64,000 bases of DNA, taken from Selenomonadales bacterium. Its GTDB lineage: Bacteria > Bacillota > Clostridia > Christensenellales > QALW01. Made by a program: the position numbers and the translations under genes. The notes below the pieces were generated by a model. That model ran no database searches and had not been told where the DNA came from. It saw nothing but the letters and a program-made list of their open reading frames with translations. The stretch spans positions 11,797 to 75,796 of the forward strand of contig QALW01000043.1 of assembly GCA_003150515.1 (NCBI GenBank), given 5' to 3'. Shown here in pieces: positions 34,986-42,907 of this stretch. Position 1 is the first letter of the stretch, and the number at the start of each line of letters is the position of its first letter.

Positions 34986-36776
34986 TTACTTCTTTTCAAT
35001 AGCGCCGAAGCGGCATTTTTCCATGCAGGCTCCGCACTTGATGCATTTATCCTGGTCTATGACAAAGGGCTGTTTAATGGTGCCCGAAATGGCCCCGACG
35101 GGACATACCTTGGCGCACAGGCTGCATCCCTTGCATTTTTCAGGATTAATCTGGATTCTGGCGAGCTTTTTGCAATGGCCGGCCGGACAGCGCTTCTCAT
35201 ATATATGCGCTTCGTATTCGTCCCTGAAATATCTGAGAGTGCTCAAAACAGGGTTGGGAGCGGTCTGGCCCAGTCCGCAGAGCGCGGTGGATTTAATGTT
35301 ATAGGCTAATTCCTCCAGCTTTTCAATGTCCCCGTCCCGGCCCTCGCCGTTGGTTATGCGTTCAAGAATCTCGAGCATGCGGCGGGTGCCTACGCGGCAG
35401 GGAGTACATTTTCCGCACGATTCGTCCACAGTAAATTCAAGGAAGAATTTAGCTATATCCACCATGCAGTTGTCCTCGTCCATGACAATCAGTCCGCCCG
35501 AGCCCATCATGGAGCCGATGGCTATTAACGAATCATAATCAATAGGCGTATCCAGATGAGACGCGGGAATGCAGCCGCCAGAGGGGCCGCCCGTCTGAGC
35601 CGCCTTAAAACGCTTGCCGCCCGGTATGCCGCCGCCTATATCGTAAACAATTTCGCGCACGGTCGTGCCCATGGGCACTTCCACCAGGCCGGTATTGATA
35701 ATCTTTCCTCCCAGCGCAAAGACTTTAGTGCCCTTGCTCTTTTCAGTTCCCATGGAGGCAAACCATTCGGCGCCGTTGAGAATTATCTGAGGAATGTTGG
35801 CGTAGGTTTCAACGTTGTTAAGCAGAGTGGGCTTGCCGAAAACGCCCTTAACCGCCGGGAAAGGAGGCCGGGGCCGGGGCTCGCCGCGCTTGCCCTCTAT
35901 GCTGGTGAGCAGAGCCGTCTCCTCGCCGCAGACGAAAGCGCCCGCGCCCAGACGAATCTCTATATCAAAATTAAAATCCGTGCCGAAAATATTCTGGCCC
36001 AGCAGACCGTATTCGCGGGCCTGATCTATGGCGATCTGAAGCCGCTTAACCGCTATTGGATATTCTGCGCGGACATATATATAGCCCTGATCCGAACCTA
36101 TAGCATAGCCCGCTATGGCCATAGCTTCCAAAACGGCGTGCGGGTCGCCCTCCAGAACGGAACGGTCCATAAACGCGCCCGGATCCCCCTCGTCGCCGTT
36201 GCAGGCGACGTATTTCTTATCCGCCTGGGATTTATATGCAAATTCCCATTTGGTGCCCGTGGAGAAGCCCGCGCCTCCCCGGCCGCGCAGGCCCGAACGC
36301 TTCACGATATCGATAACCTCTTCCCGGCTGAGTTCTGTAAGGCATTTGCCCAGCGCCTTGTAGCCGTCAAAGGCTATGTATTCGTCTATTTTTTCAGGAT
36401 CAATCACGCCGCAGTTGCGCAGAGCTATGCGCTTCTGCTTTTTATAGAATTCAATATCTCCTAAAGAGGTGTGATGAACCTGGCCGTCCTTGGCCTCGTG
36501 ATAGATAAGGTTCTGAACAATCCGGCCTTTTATGAGATGCTCCGAAACAATTACGTCTACGTCCTCCGGTTTGATTCGGGCGTAAAAAGCGCCTTCGGGA
36601 TAAACTATAACAATCGGGCCTCTTTCGCACAATCCGAAGCAGCCCGTGCGCACCACTTTAACTTCTTCGCCCAGGCCGTTCTTTTCTATAAGCTCCTCAA
36701 AGCGCTCAATGATTTTGAGCGAATTGGAGGAGGTGCAGCCCGTTCCGCCGCAAACTAGCACATGTGAACGATACAT
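34986..36776 (-). CDS. hndC: Hydrogenase NAD(P)H/FMN subunit, HndC (NuoF-like)
   Basis: The flavin subunit that exchanges electrons between NAD(P)H, FMN and the iron-sulfur chain. The 596-residue protein has an N-terminal thioredoxin-like 2Fe-2S domain (C-x4-C, then VRTGCFGLC, residues 1-90), the NuoF core with NAD-binding GRGGAGFSTG near residue 165, FMN-binding segments (NGDEGDPGAFMDR near 193; GAGAFVCGEETALL near 281), the 4Fe-4S ligands ESCGKCTPC near 470, and two C-terminal ferredoxin-type clusters (CKGCSLCAKVC, CIKCGACMEKC). This domain string is standard for bifurcating HydB/HndC. It sits 15 bases upstream of hndD. Confidence 0.93.
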   Translation of the reverse strand: MYRSHVLVCGGTGCTSSNSLKIIERFEELIEKNGLGEEVKVVRTGCFGLCERGPIVIVYPEGAFYARIKPEDVDVIVSEHLIKGRIVQNLIYHEAKDGQVHHTSLGDIEFYKKQKRIALRNCGVIDPEKIDEYIAFDGYKALGKCLTELSREEVIDIVKRSGLRGRGGAGFSTGTKWEFAYKSQADKKYVACNGDEGDPGAFMDRSVLEGDPHAVLEAMAIAGYAIGSDQGYIYVRAEYPIAVKRLQIAIDQAREYGLLGQNIFGTDFNFDIEIRLGAGAFVCGEETALLTSIEGKRGEPRPRPPFPAVKGVFGKPTLLNNVETYANIPQIILNGAEWFASMGTEKSKGTKVFALGGKIINTGLVEVPMGTTVREIVYDIGGGIPGGKRFKAAQTGGPSGGCIPASHLDTPIDYDSLIAIGSMMGSGGLIVMDEDNCMVDIAKFFLEFTVDESCGKCTPCRVGTRRMLEILERITNGEGRDGDIEKLEELAYNIKSTALCGLGQTAPNPVLSTLRYFRDEYEAHIYEKRCPAGHCKKLARIQINPEKCKGCSLCAKVCPVGAISGTIKQPFVIDQDKCIKCGACMEKCRFGAIEKK

Positions 36777-36787
36777 TATTATCCTCC

Positions 36788-37168
36788 TTAATTCTTGTTG
36801 TTGGCCTCGTAGTATCCGATGGTGTATTCATCCACCACATTGCCGTTTACAAGATGGTCGTTTACTATTTTTGATACCATGTCGGGCTGGACTTTAACAT
36901 AAGTAACTTTTTCTTTGCCCGGATAAAATACTTCCACAATGGGCTCCAGCCTGCAAACGCCTATGCATCCCGTTTGGGATACTGAAACGTTGTTAAGGCC
37001 GCGCTTGGCAATCTCGTCCATAAAGGCGAGCAGCACGGGCCGCGCGCCGGCGGCTATGCCGCAGGTGGCCATGCCCACTACAACGCGGATATTATCGTTA
37101 TCCTTGCGCATGCTGATGCTGTTTAAGGTTTTCTGCCTGATTTCTTCAAGCTCTTTTAAGGATTTCAT
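36788..37168 (-). CDS. hndB: Hydrogenase thioredoxin-like 2Fe-2S subunit, HndB
   Basis: A 126-residue protein with a helical N-terminus and a thioredoxin-like 2Fe-2S ferredoxin domain (MATCGIAAGARPVLLAFMDE near residue 33-52, then SQTGCIGVCRLEPIVEV near 85), with four cysteines as ligands. It carries electrons within the Hnd complex. It starts 4 bases inside the end of the preceding HATPase gene, so translation is coupled. Confidence 0.88.
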   Translation of the reverse strand: MKSLKELEEIRQKTLNSISMRKDNDNIRVVVGMATCGIAAGARPVLLAFMDEIAKRGLNNVSVSQTGCIGVCRLEPIVEVFYPGKEKVTYVKVQPDMVSKIVNDHLVNGNVVDEYTIGYYEANNKN

Positions 37169-37719
37169 AAAACTTTACCTCCGCCAATTTCGTTTATTTC
37201 CTCGTTGATGCTTTGGCGCATCCAGGATATTATTTCCGGAGCGTCCAGCGGCACCCCCGCCAGAGCGCCTTTAATTTCCCGCGTGTCAAAATTCATTTCT
37301 CCCGCATTTGTTATGAATTTGTATATAAAATCCACGTTCTGATGGCTTATAACCTGGGATACCATGGTATCCGTCATATTCCCCAGGGGAGGGCAGTCAA
37401 TATTGCCGGTTATAAATACCGCGCTGACCAGCGTGCCCCGGCCCTTCTGGCTTTTGATTTCAAAGCTGCCTCCGCAGCCCTCCGCCCCCGCCTTGAAAAG
37501 GGGAATGCCCAGGCCCACTCTGCGGGTGGTGCGGCCGGTAACAAAGGGATTGGTGACTTTTTCAAGGTAAGCCTCGTCCATACCGCAGCCGTCGTCCTCT
37601 ATTGAAATGGATAATGTTCCGGCGGCCTGATCATATCTGATTATGACGGTTATCAGGCTGGCGCCGGCGTGTATGCTGTTCTGCAGTATGTCCAGGATAT
37701 GCAGGGAAATCTCGTTCAT
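37165..37719 (-). CDS. HATPase_c protein inside the hydrogenase operon
   Basis: A 184-residue protein with a GHKL (histidine-kinase-type) ATP-binding fold: N-box LQNSIHAGAS near residues 12-21, G1 box EDDGCGMDEAYL near 42-53, G2 box RRVGLGIPLFKAGAEGCGG near 70-88. No dimerisation or phospho-acceptor helix is visible, so it is not a full histidine kinase; anti-sigma-factor-type kinases (RsbW/SpoIIAB) share this form. Clostridial hnd operons often carry such a gene between hndA and hndB. The target protein is unknown. It overlaps hndB by 4 bases and follows hndA by 6. Confidence 0.82.
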   Translation of the reverse strand: MNEISLHILDILQNSIHAGASLITVIIRYDQAAGTLSISIEDDGCGMDEAYLEKVTNPFVTGRTTRRVGLGIPLFKAGAEGCGGSFEIKSQKGRGTLVSAVFITGNIDCPPLGNMTDTMVSQVISHQNVDFIYKFITNAGEMNFDTREIKGALAGVPLDAPEIISWMRQSINEEINEIGGGKVL

Positions 37720-37725
37720 AAGCGA

Positions 37726-38208
37726 TTAGGCTTTATATTTAGCCAGTATGCCGGGGATATCCTCCGGCTTAAGCCGCCCGTAAACGTCTTCGTTGATGGT
37801 CATAACGGGCGCAAGACCGCAGCATCCCAGGCAGCGGGTGGCCTGTATGGTGAATTTGCCGTCCTTAGTGGTCTTGCCTGTGGGAATGTTCAGCTCGCTT
37901 TCCACCTTTTCCAAAACCGCCTGAGCTCCCTTAACGTAGCAGGCGGTGCCCGTACATACGCCTATAACATAAGCGCCCTTGGGCTCCAGGGAGAATTGAG
38001 CATAGAAAGTGGCCACGCCGTACACTTCGGCTACAGAAACGTTAAGCGCTTCGGCTATTACGCTTTGAATCTCCAAAGACAGATAGCCGAATAGCTCCTG
38101 AGCCTTCTGCATTACAGGCATAAGCGCGCCCTTGTCGTCCTTATGCTGCTGAATAAACGCGTTCAGCTCATCCAGCTTTTGCTGCTTTTCTTCACTAGTC
38201 AAAGACAT
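37726..38208 (-). CDS. hndA: Hydrogenase 2Fe-2S subunit, HndA (NuoE-like)
   Basis: A 160-residue NuoE-type protein with an N-terminal helical bundle and a thioredoxin-like 2Fe-2S domain (CTGTACYVKGAQ near residue 85, then RCLGCCGLAPV near 127), the first gene of the hydrogenase subunit operon. It completes the set HndA-B-C-D with the catalytic subunit. The ribosome site is GGAGG. A promoter lies about 60 bases upstream. Confidence 0.92.
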   Translation of the reverse strand: MSLTSEEKQQKLDELNAFIQQHKDDKGALMPVMQKAQELFGYLSLEIQSVIAEALNVSVAEVYGVATFYAQFSLEPKGAYVIGVCTGTACYVKGAQAVLEKVESELNIPTGKTTKDGKFTIQATRCLGCCGLAPVMTINEDVYGRLKPEDIPGILAKYKA

Positions 38209-38271
38209 TTATTTACCTCCTGATTCATATATAAAAAATTAATGTTGTCCAAATATCAGGCACTATTGCGC

Positions 38272-38301
38272 ATTATAACATATATAAAGTAAAAATGCCA
38301 C
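38272..38301 (-). promoter_or_regulatory. Promoter of the hndA operon
   Basis: On the minus strand: GTGGCA, 18 bases, TATAAT. The sequence ATTGCGCATT occurs at 38265-38274, overlapping the -10 box, and again at 38328-38337, upstream of the -35 box, in the same orientation. Each has the palindromic core TGCGCA. They could be binding sites for a regulator that represses or activates the operon. Confidence 0.55.
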
Positions 38302-38376
38302 ATGTTTTTTAAAGAAGAACGCCGAAAATTGCGCATTTTACGTTATATTTTTATTTCCTTTTAAACCATTTAATTC

Positions 38377-39093
38377 CTAGACGTCCCATTTGCCGCGCTT
38401 TATGGCTTCCAGAAAGGCTTCGGGGCTTTTCCGAGCCAGGCTGATTTGATGGAGCGGCTCTAATATATTTCCCAGATCATGAGCGTCCGAGGCGGTAAGA
38501 GCGAGCAATTCGCCGGGATATTGATTGAATCCGGAGGCGGCGCCCGCAGAGGAAATTTCAGCCGTTTTAATGTTTAAATAGGGGCTGATAAAGCCCAGCA
38601 GGGGAATGATGCCGTGGCTGGGCCGGTCTATATGAGCGGGCACGGCTTCTCCGCCCAAATCCCTTATCATAGGCACTAATTCGTCTATGGATAATTCCAG
38701 CGGCTGAACAAGCAGCCTGGGCTCCTCCCTTAAGAAATTGTCCTGCCCGTCCATAACCGACTGCATTCCGAAAAAGCGGGAATTGTTGGGCATGTCGGGC
38801 AAATATTCATATACGGCTCTGCCCATGGCTTCCGCTTTTTCCAGCATGTCAAAATAGGCGAGGACATGCACTTCCTCGCTGGATTCCAATTCCAGGCCGG
38901 GCACAACGCAGAGGCTGGTTCCTTCCGCCGCCGCGGCCACGGCGCGAAGATTATCCGCGCTGTTGTGGTCGGTGACGGCGATAAGATCCAGTCCTTTGAT
39001 GAGCGCCATATTTACGATATTATTAGGAGTCATGCTTTGGTCGGCGCAGGGGGAGAGGCAGGAATGAATATGCGTATCGGCGAACAGCCTCAT
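38377..39093 (-). CDS. PHP-domain phosphoesterase
   Basis: A 238-residue PHP protein, a metal-dependent phosphoesterase fold. Metal-ligand motifs visible are THIHSCLSPCA (His-x-His, about residues 7-17), AVTDHNSADN near residue 40, and VPAHIDRP near 155; ALTASDAHD near 203 supplies the late Asp and His. It overlaps the upstream DRTGG gene (ATGA). Such genes are often found next to sensory hydrogenase genes in Clostridia, where a role as a phosphatase in a signalling chain is suspected but not shown. Confidence 0.82.
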   Translation of the reverse strand: MRLFADTHIHSCLSPCADQSMTPNNIVNMALIKGLDLIAVTDHNSADNLRAVAAAAEGTSLCVVPGLELESSEEVHVLAYFDMLEKAEAMGRAVYEYLPDMPNNSRFFGMQSVMDGQDNFLREEPRLLVQPLELSIDELVPMIRDLGGEAVPAHIDRPSHGIIPLLGFISPYLNIKTAEISSAGAASGFNQYPGELLALTASDAHDLGNILEPLHQISLARKSPEAFLEAIKRGKWDV

Positions 39094-39422
39094 TTTACGC
39101 CGCCGGCATACATCATTCCGCAGATTTCATATGCGCTCAAAATGCTGCTGAGGATGTTTATGCCTTCTTCCTTGGCCTTTTCCAGGGGCGCGCCTTCCAT
39201 TTTGATTCCTTCGGGCAGTATTATGCAGGCTAAATCGTGCAGAGCGGCAACGGCTATTACGTTAAGATGAGTCTGCACGGTCGTCCACGCCATGCCCTGG
39301 CCGCCGTTGGCCATAACCCAGGAAAGAAGGTCGCATACTACGCCTCCGGTTATTTCCCGGTCTAAATCTCCCTGGTTCAGAATGCGGGCGTCTATAAGCT
39401 CCGCCAGCTGTTTTACCGTCAT
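39090..39422 (-). CDS. DRTGG-domain protein
   Basis: A 110-residue protein matching the DRTGG fold, a small alpha/beta domain found between CBS pairs and in HPr kinase-like or phosphotransacetylase proteins. The pattern is ELIDARILNQGDLDREITGGVVCDLLSWVM, then INILSSILSAYEICGMMYAGG. It is paralogous to the protein encoded at 41281-41631, which bears the same YE-x-CG ending. The ligand is unknown; nucleotide binding is often suggested. It lies between the sensory hydrogenase and PHP genes. Confidence 0.75.
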   Translation of the reverse strand: MTVKQLAELIDARILNQGDLDREITGGVVCDLLSWVMANGGQGMAWTTVQTHLNVIAVAALHDLACIILPEGIKMEGAPLEKAKEEGINILSSILSAYEICGMMYAGGVK

Positions 39423-39442
39423 AATTATGTACCTCGTTTAAT

Positions 39443-40765
39443 TTATTTTTCGCCGTTGGGATTTTTATCCAGACTGTCCGCCAGCTCTACCATGCCCTGG
39501 GCGAGATAGCGCACTTTCTCCTTCAGGCGGAAGATGCAGTCCATTTCGTCTGCAAAGCCTCGGACTATATCCTCGGCCATGCAGCGGCAGGATGGGGAGC
39601 CGCACGAACCGCAGTCCAATCCCGGAAGCTGTTTTTGAATCTGTTCTATGCGCTCCATTTTGAGTATGGCGTTTTTGATGTCGCTGTCCAGCTTCATAAC
39701 TGTATTGGGCGGGATTTCTCTGCTGAAATATATTTCCTGCTCGTTTTCAATTGAGAGGGGCTCTTTGGGGAAGATGTCCTCTCTTTTTAATAATTTTTCC
39801 ACCAGGCCGTTTATACGCATTTTGGCGACGTAGCTGTTTTCAAAGGTGAGCGCTCCGCCCACGCAGCCCCCGTTGCAGGCCAGGCCCTCAAAGAAATCCA
39901 AATCGTTAAGCCGGCCGTTTTCAATTTCCTCAAGCGCCTTTATTACGTTGAATATTCCGTCCACGGCCAGATGGTTGTCCAGCCCTACCTCCCGGCATTC
40001 CCCTCCGCTTACCGCCCAGCCCACTCCCCGCGCCAGTCCGGCAGGGATGACGGGCACTATTTCGCCCGGCTTTTGAAGCATGGCTGAGAGACGGCCGTAA
40101 ACGTCCATTATGGATATAACGCCGCTGATGGGGGAGGAATCGTTTCCCAAAGGGCTTCGGCTGGCGGTCATTTTAGCCGGACAGGGGGAAATAAAGAATA
40201 CTCCTACGTCTTCCGGCCTGCATCCGGCCCGCCTTACAAACCGCTGGCGGGCAAGCATTGCGGCCACCTCCACAGGGGGGCGGAGATTGATTATATTATC
40301 GGTAAAAGCGGGAAAGCGCACCTGAATCAGGCGCACTACAGCCGGACATGCCGAGGAAATCAGAGGCCTCGGACGCTTTTGGCGCAGAATTATTTTACGG
40401 GTGTATTGGCTTACTATATCCGCGCCCACGCTGGTTTCAAAAACGTCGTCAAATCCCAGCTTTTTAATTGCGCCTAAAATATAGCCTATGTCCCCGGCGT
40501 TTTTAAACTGGCCGTAGAGCGTGGGGGCGGGCATGGCTATGCTGTAGCGGTAGGCGTTTTTAGCTTCCAGCGGGTCGGTCACGGCCGTTTTGGCGTGATG
40601 GGGACATACCCTTATGCATTCGCCGCAGTCTATGCAGCGCTCCTTGATTATCCGCGCCTTTCCGTCCCGCACTCTTATGGCTTCGGTCGGGCAGCGCTTT
40701 ATACAGTTGGTGCAGCCTGTGCATTTATCCCTGTTAAGGGTGACAGAATGAAAATATTCCTGCAT
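39443..40765 (-). CDS. Putative sensory [FeFe] hydrogenase (HydS-like)
   Basis: A 440-residue hydrogenase homologue with an N-terminal 2x4Fe-4S ferredoxin domain (CTGCTNCIKRCP; CIDCGECIRVCP), an H-cluster domain, and a C-terminal Fe-S domain of the PF04060 type (LDCGSCGSPSCRC near residue 390). H-cluster motifs are altered from catalytic forms: L1 reads SSACPAV, so the usual proton-transfer Cys of TSC is Ala; L2 is SPCPAKM; L3 is GLACNGGCVGGA. Loss of that Cys is a known property of group C/D sensory hydrogenases. I used ATG 40765 (GGAAG upstream); an in-frame ATG at 40798 has no ribosome site. The surrounding kinase- and phosphatase-like genes support a sensing role. Confidence 0.82.
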   Translation of the reverse strand: MQEYFHSVTLNRDKCTGCTNCIKRCPTEAIRVRDGKARIIKERCIDCGECIRVCPHHAKTAVTDPLEAKNAYRYSIAMPAPTLYGQFKNAGDIGYILGAIKKLGFDDVFETSVGADIVSQYTRKIILRQKRPRPLISSACPAVVRLIQVRFPAFTDNIINLRPPVEVAAMLARQRFVRRAGCRPEDVGVFFISPCPAKMTASRSPLGNDSSPISGVISIMDVYGRLSAMLQKPGEIVPVIPAGLARGVGWAVSGGECREVGLDNHLAVDGIFNVIKALEEIENGRLNDLDFFEGLACNGGCVGGALTFENSYVAKMRINGLVEKLLKREDIFPKEPLSIENEQEIYFSREIPPNTVMKLDSDIKNAILKMERIEQIQKQLPGLDCGSCGSPSCRCMAEDIVRGFADEMDCIFRLKEKVRYLAQGMVELADSLDKNPNGEK

Positions 40766-40842
40766 AACAGCTTCCATTTCTCGGACGCATAAATCCATTT
40801 AAAATGTTCGGGACGCCGCGTCCGGCATGTATTCTTATTTTT

Positions 40843-41271
40843 TCAGGCAAGGGCAAGCTGCATTTTTATGTATGTGCCCTCTCCTTTTTTGGAGCTAATT
40901 TCAAAATTATCTGAATTGCGTTTCATATTGGGCAGGCCCATGCCCGCTCCGAAGCCCATTTCACGCACGCTGTCGGGCGCTGTGGACCATCCCTCCTTGA
41001 GGGCGAGAGAAATATCTTCTATGCCGGGGCCGATATCCCGCGTGCTTATAGTCACGAATTGGGGGGTTACTTCCAATTCCAGCCTGCCGCCCAGACTGTG
41101 GATTACAAGATTTAATTCGGCTTCATATGAAACAATCGCGGCCCGGCGTATTACTTCTCCGTCCACTCCAAGCTGTTTCAATATCTTTTTTATTCTGCCT
41201 GAGGCCTCCCCTGCCGAAAGGAAATCGCCCGCGCTGACCTCAAAGCTTTCGTTAAGTAAAATTTCCGCCAT
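40843..41271 (-). CDS. RsbW-like anti-sigma/serine kinase domain protein
   Basis: A 142-residue GHKL protein, half the size of a histidine kinase: N-box SYEAELNLVIHS near residue 50, G1 box RDIGPGIEDISLAL near 85, and G2 box MGFGAGMGLPNMKR near 112. The form is that of RsbW/SpoIIAB, which bind sigma factors or phosphorylate anti-anti-sigma factors. No anti-anti-sigma partner is nearby. I placed the start at the ATG at 41271 because GAGGTG lies just upstream, and the longer frame begins at a GTG inside the ribosome site. Confidence 0.8.
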   Translation of the reverse strand: MAEILLNESFEVSAGDFLSAGEASGRIKKILKQLGVDGEVIRRAAIVSYEAELNLVIHSLGGRLELEVTPQFVTISTRDIGPGIEDISLALKEGWSTAPDSVREMGFGAGMGLPNMKRNSDNFEISSKKGEGTYIKMQLALA

Positions 41272-41280
41272 GACCACACC

Positions 41281-41631
41281 TCAAAGGCATATTCTGCCAG
41301 GCAGGCCGTGCTTATAAAGCTCGCCGCAGGCCTCGTAAAGGGTAAAGCCGGTGGTAAGCACGGCTATATTGCGCTCTTGCGCAAGCTGTACTATTTCATC
41401 AGAAGGCACTTTGCCTCTTACAAAAATTATTACCACTACGTCCAGCATTTCGCCCGTGCGCACCACATGGGGGTTGGTAAGTCCGGTCAGCAGCGCCATC
41501 TTGACTTTTGAAAAAGCTAATACATCGCTCATAAGATCGCATCCGCATCCTGAAAGACATTCTTCTTCCAGCTTGTCCTCTCCGCAGAGCACATTGGCTG
41601 AAAGGATTTCCTTGATTTCTTTTACTTTCAT
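41281..41631 (-). CDS. DRTGG-domain protein, first gene of the sensory cluster
   Basis: A 116-residue DRTGG protein (VKEIKEILSANVLCGEDKLE, DLMSDVLAF, VVVIIFVRGKVP, GFTLYEACGELYKHGL). It is paralogous to the protein at 39090-39422; both end in YE-x-CG followed by a Tyr-containing tail. The ribosome site GGAGGAA is strong. It is followed after 9 bases by the RsbW-like gene, which begins the operon that continues to the PHP gene. The role is unknown. Confidence 0.75.
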   Translation of the reverse strand: MKVKEIKEILSANVLCGEDKLEEECLSGCGCDLMSDVLAFSKVKMALLTGLTNPHVVRTGEMLDVVVIIFVRGKVPSDEIVQLAQERNIAVLTTGFTLYEACGELYKHGLPGRICL

Positions 41632-41726
41632 TTGGTTCCTCCGTTTTTAAAAAGTTGCGCGCCCCGCCGGAAAAATTGCGGCGGGACAGCCGGCGCGTTT
41701 TCGCTTTTAGAATTGGGTTAAATTGT

Positions 41727-42590
41727 TTAAGCGTCAAGCGAATGGATGTATTGAATATACATGTGGGCTAATTCGATATAATTATACTTTATTTCGCTAG
41801 AAAATGCTAGTGCTGAATCAGTATTTTTTATAGAAATATTTTCAAGCTTTTCTCTGGCCTGGTCCAGAAGCTGGGAATAGCCTTTTAATATGCTGTTGTC
41901 GCTCGTGCCCGCTATTATTCGGTTGACTGAATCGGCCAGGTCCTCCAGTTTATCCGCAATATTTGCGGCAAAAGTCTTATATTGGGAGGTAGAGAGAATT
42001 CCTTTGTCAAAATCTATCGTTTTTTCGGCCAGTTCGCCGCATATTTCAGGGAAGTAGTTAAAGGCTTCGCTGACAGTGTCTATTTGTTCGCGGGTGGCGG
42101 TAATTTTGAATACTACCGAGCCGCTGCTTACGGGATATACTTTAGCGTCTTTTTCGTCCTGCTTTATAAGCTGTTCGCAAACGCTTTGAGCCTGTTCCTC
42201 CGTATTATATGCCGCGGCGAAAACACGGTAGTATTCGTCCTGAATTATATAACCTGCTCCTCCGCGATCTTTGATGCTCTGGGCGCTGGCGTCGGCGTCG
42301 TCCTGCTCGGAAAAAGCGTCCATTTGCACCATATACATGCGCAGGTCGCTGAGCTGTACGCTTTCGGTGAGTTTTACGGGGGAATTGGGGCTTGTGCTGG
42401 CGGAGGGAGAATCCTGATCAATCTGCGCGTCCCCGAAAAGAGGCACGAAAATATTGCGCGCAAGGAAATCTCCGATTGCGCCTATGGAGAATACCAGTAC
42501 GGCGAATATTATGATAATTGCTGCCGCGGCAAGATTCTTTTTTGTTCCCGAGTTCATTCTTTGGCGTCTTAATCTGCTTCTGTATCTCAT
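41727..42590 (-). CDS. SPOR-domain-like membrane protein
   Basis: A 287-residue protein with a very basic N-terminus (RYRSRLRRQRM), one membrane helix (about residues 20-42), a Ser/Pro-rich linker (about 60-75) and then a domain with the SPOR-like pattern YMVQMDAFSEQDDADASAQSI followed by AAYNTEEQAQSVCEQL (about 85-145). The C-terminal half is a long helical region. SPOR domains bind denuded peptidoglycan and usually mark division or spore-cortex factors. The identification is by pattern only. The gene has GGAGG before the start. Confidence 0.65.
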   Translation of the reverse strand: MRYRSRLRRQRMNSGTKKNLAAAAIIIIFAVLVFSIGAIGDFLARNIFVPLFGDAQIDQDSPSASTSPNSPVKLTESVQLSDLRMYMVQMDAFSEQDDADASAQSIKDRGGAGYIIQDEYYRVFAAAYNTEEQAQSVCEQLIKQDEKDAKVYPVSSGSVVFKITATREQIDTVSEAFNYFPEICGELAEKTIDFDKGILSTSQYKTFAANIADKLEDLADSVNRIIAGTSDNSILKGYSQLLDQAREKLENISIKNTDSALAFSSEIKYNYIELAHMYIQYIHSLDA

Positions 42591-42670
42591 TTTGCTTTCC
42601 TCCTTGACTGTTTACTAAATGATATTCTTGAGTAATGGGAGGTATGCATAAAGATTATTCCGCTTCTTGT

Positions 42671-42806
42671 TTTCATGCGCGGGGCCAGCTTGCCTCTCTC
42701 CCGCGGCGTTTGCGGCCTTCGGCCGCAGGGCGGGCGCAGCCCGCCCCGGGCAGGCTTCGCCTGCCGAACGCCGCGGGAGAGAGGCAAGCTGGCCCCGCGC
42801 ATGAAA
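42671..42806. repeat. Perfect cloverleaf element between the SPOR and cysK genes
   Basis: A 40-bp perfect outer stem (42671-42710 with 42767-42806) encloses three hairpins with no unpaired junction base: 42711-42727 (7 bp, loop TTC), 42728-42746 (8 bp, loop GCA) and 42747-42766 (8 bp with one bulged G, loop TTC). Read on the other strand, the TTC loops are GAA loops closed by C-G. It is the member with the longest exact outer stem. Both flanking genes are on the minus strand. Confidence 0.9.
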
Positions 42807-42829
42807 TTGATATAATATTATATTTAAAC

Positions 42830-42879
42830 GGCAGCCGGCTTATAACCGCTTAATTCTAAGCGGTTATAAGCCGGCTGCC
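42830..42879. terminator. 23-bp perfect hairpin after cysK
   Basis: A perfect 23-bp stem with loop ATTC, 28 bases past the cysK stop on the minus strand. A TTTAAAT stretch follows its distal arm on that strand. It should end the cysK transcript; the cloverleaf element lies just beyond. Confidence 0.7.
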
Positions 42880-42907
42880 AGTGTTCTTTTTAATTTCAGC
42901 CGCCCGG

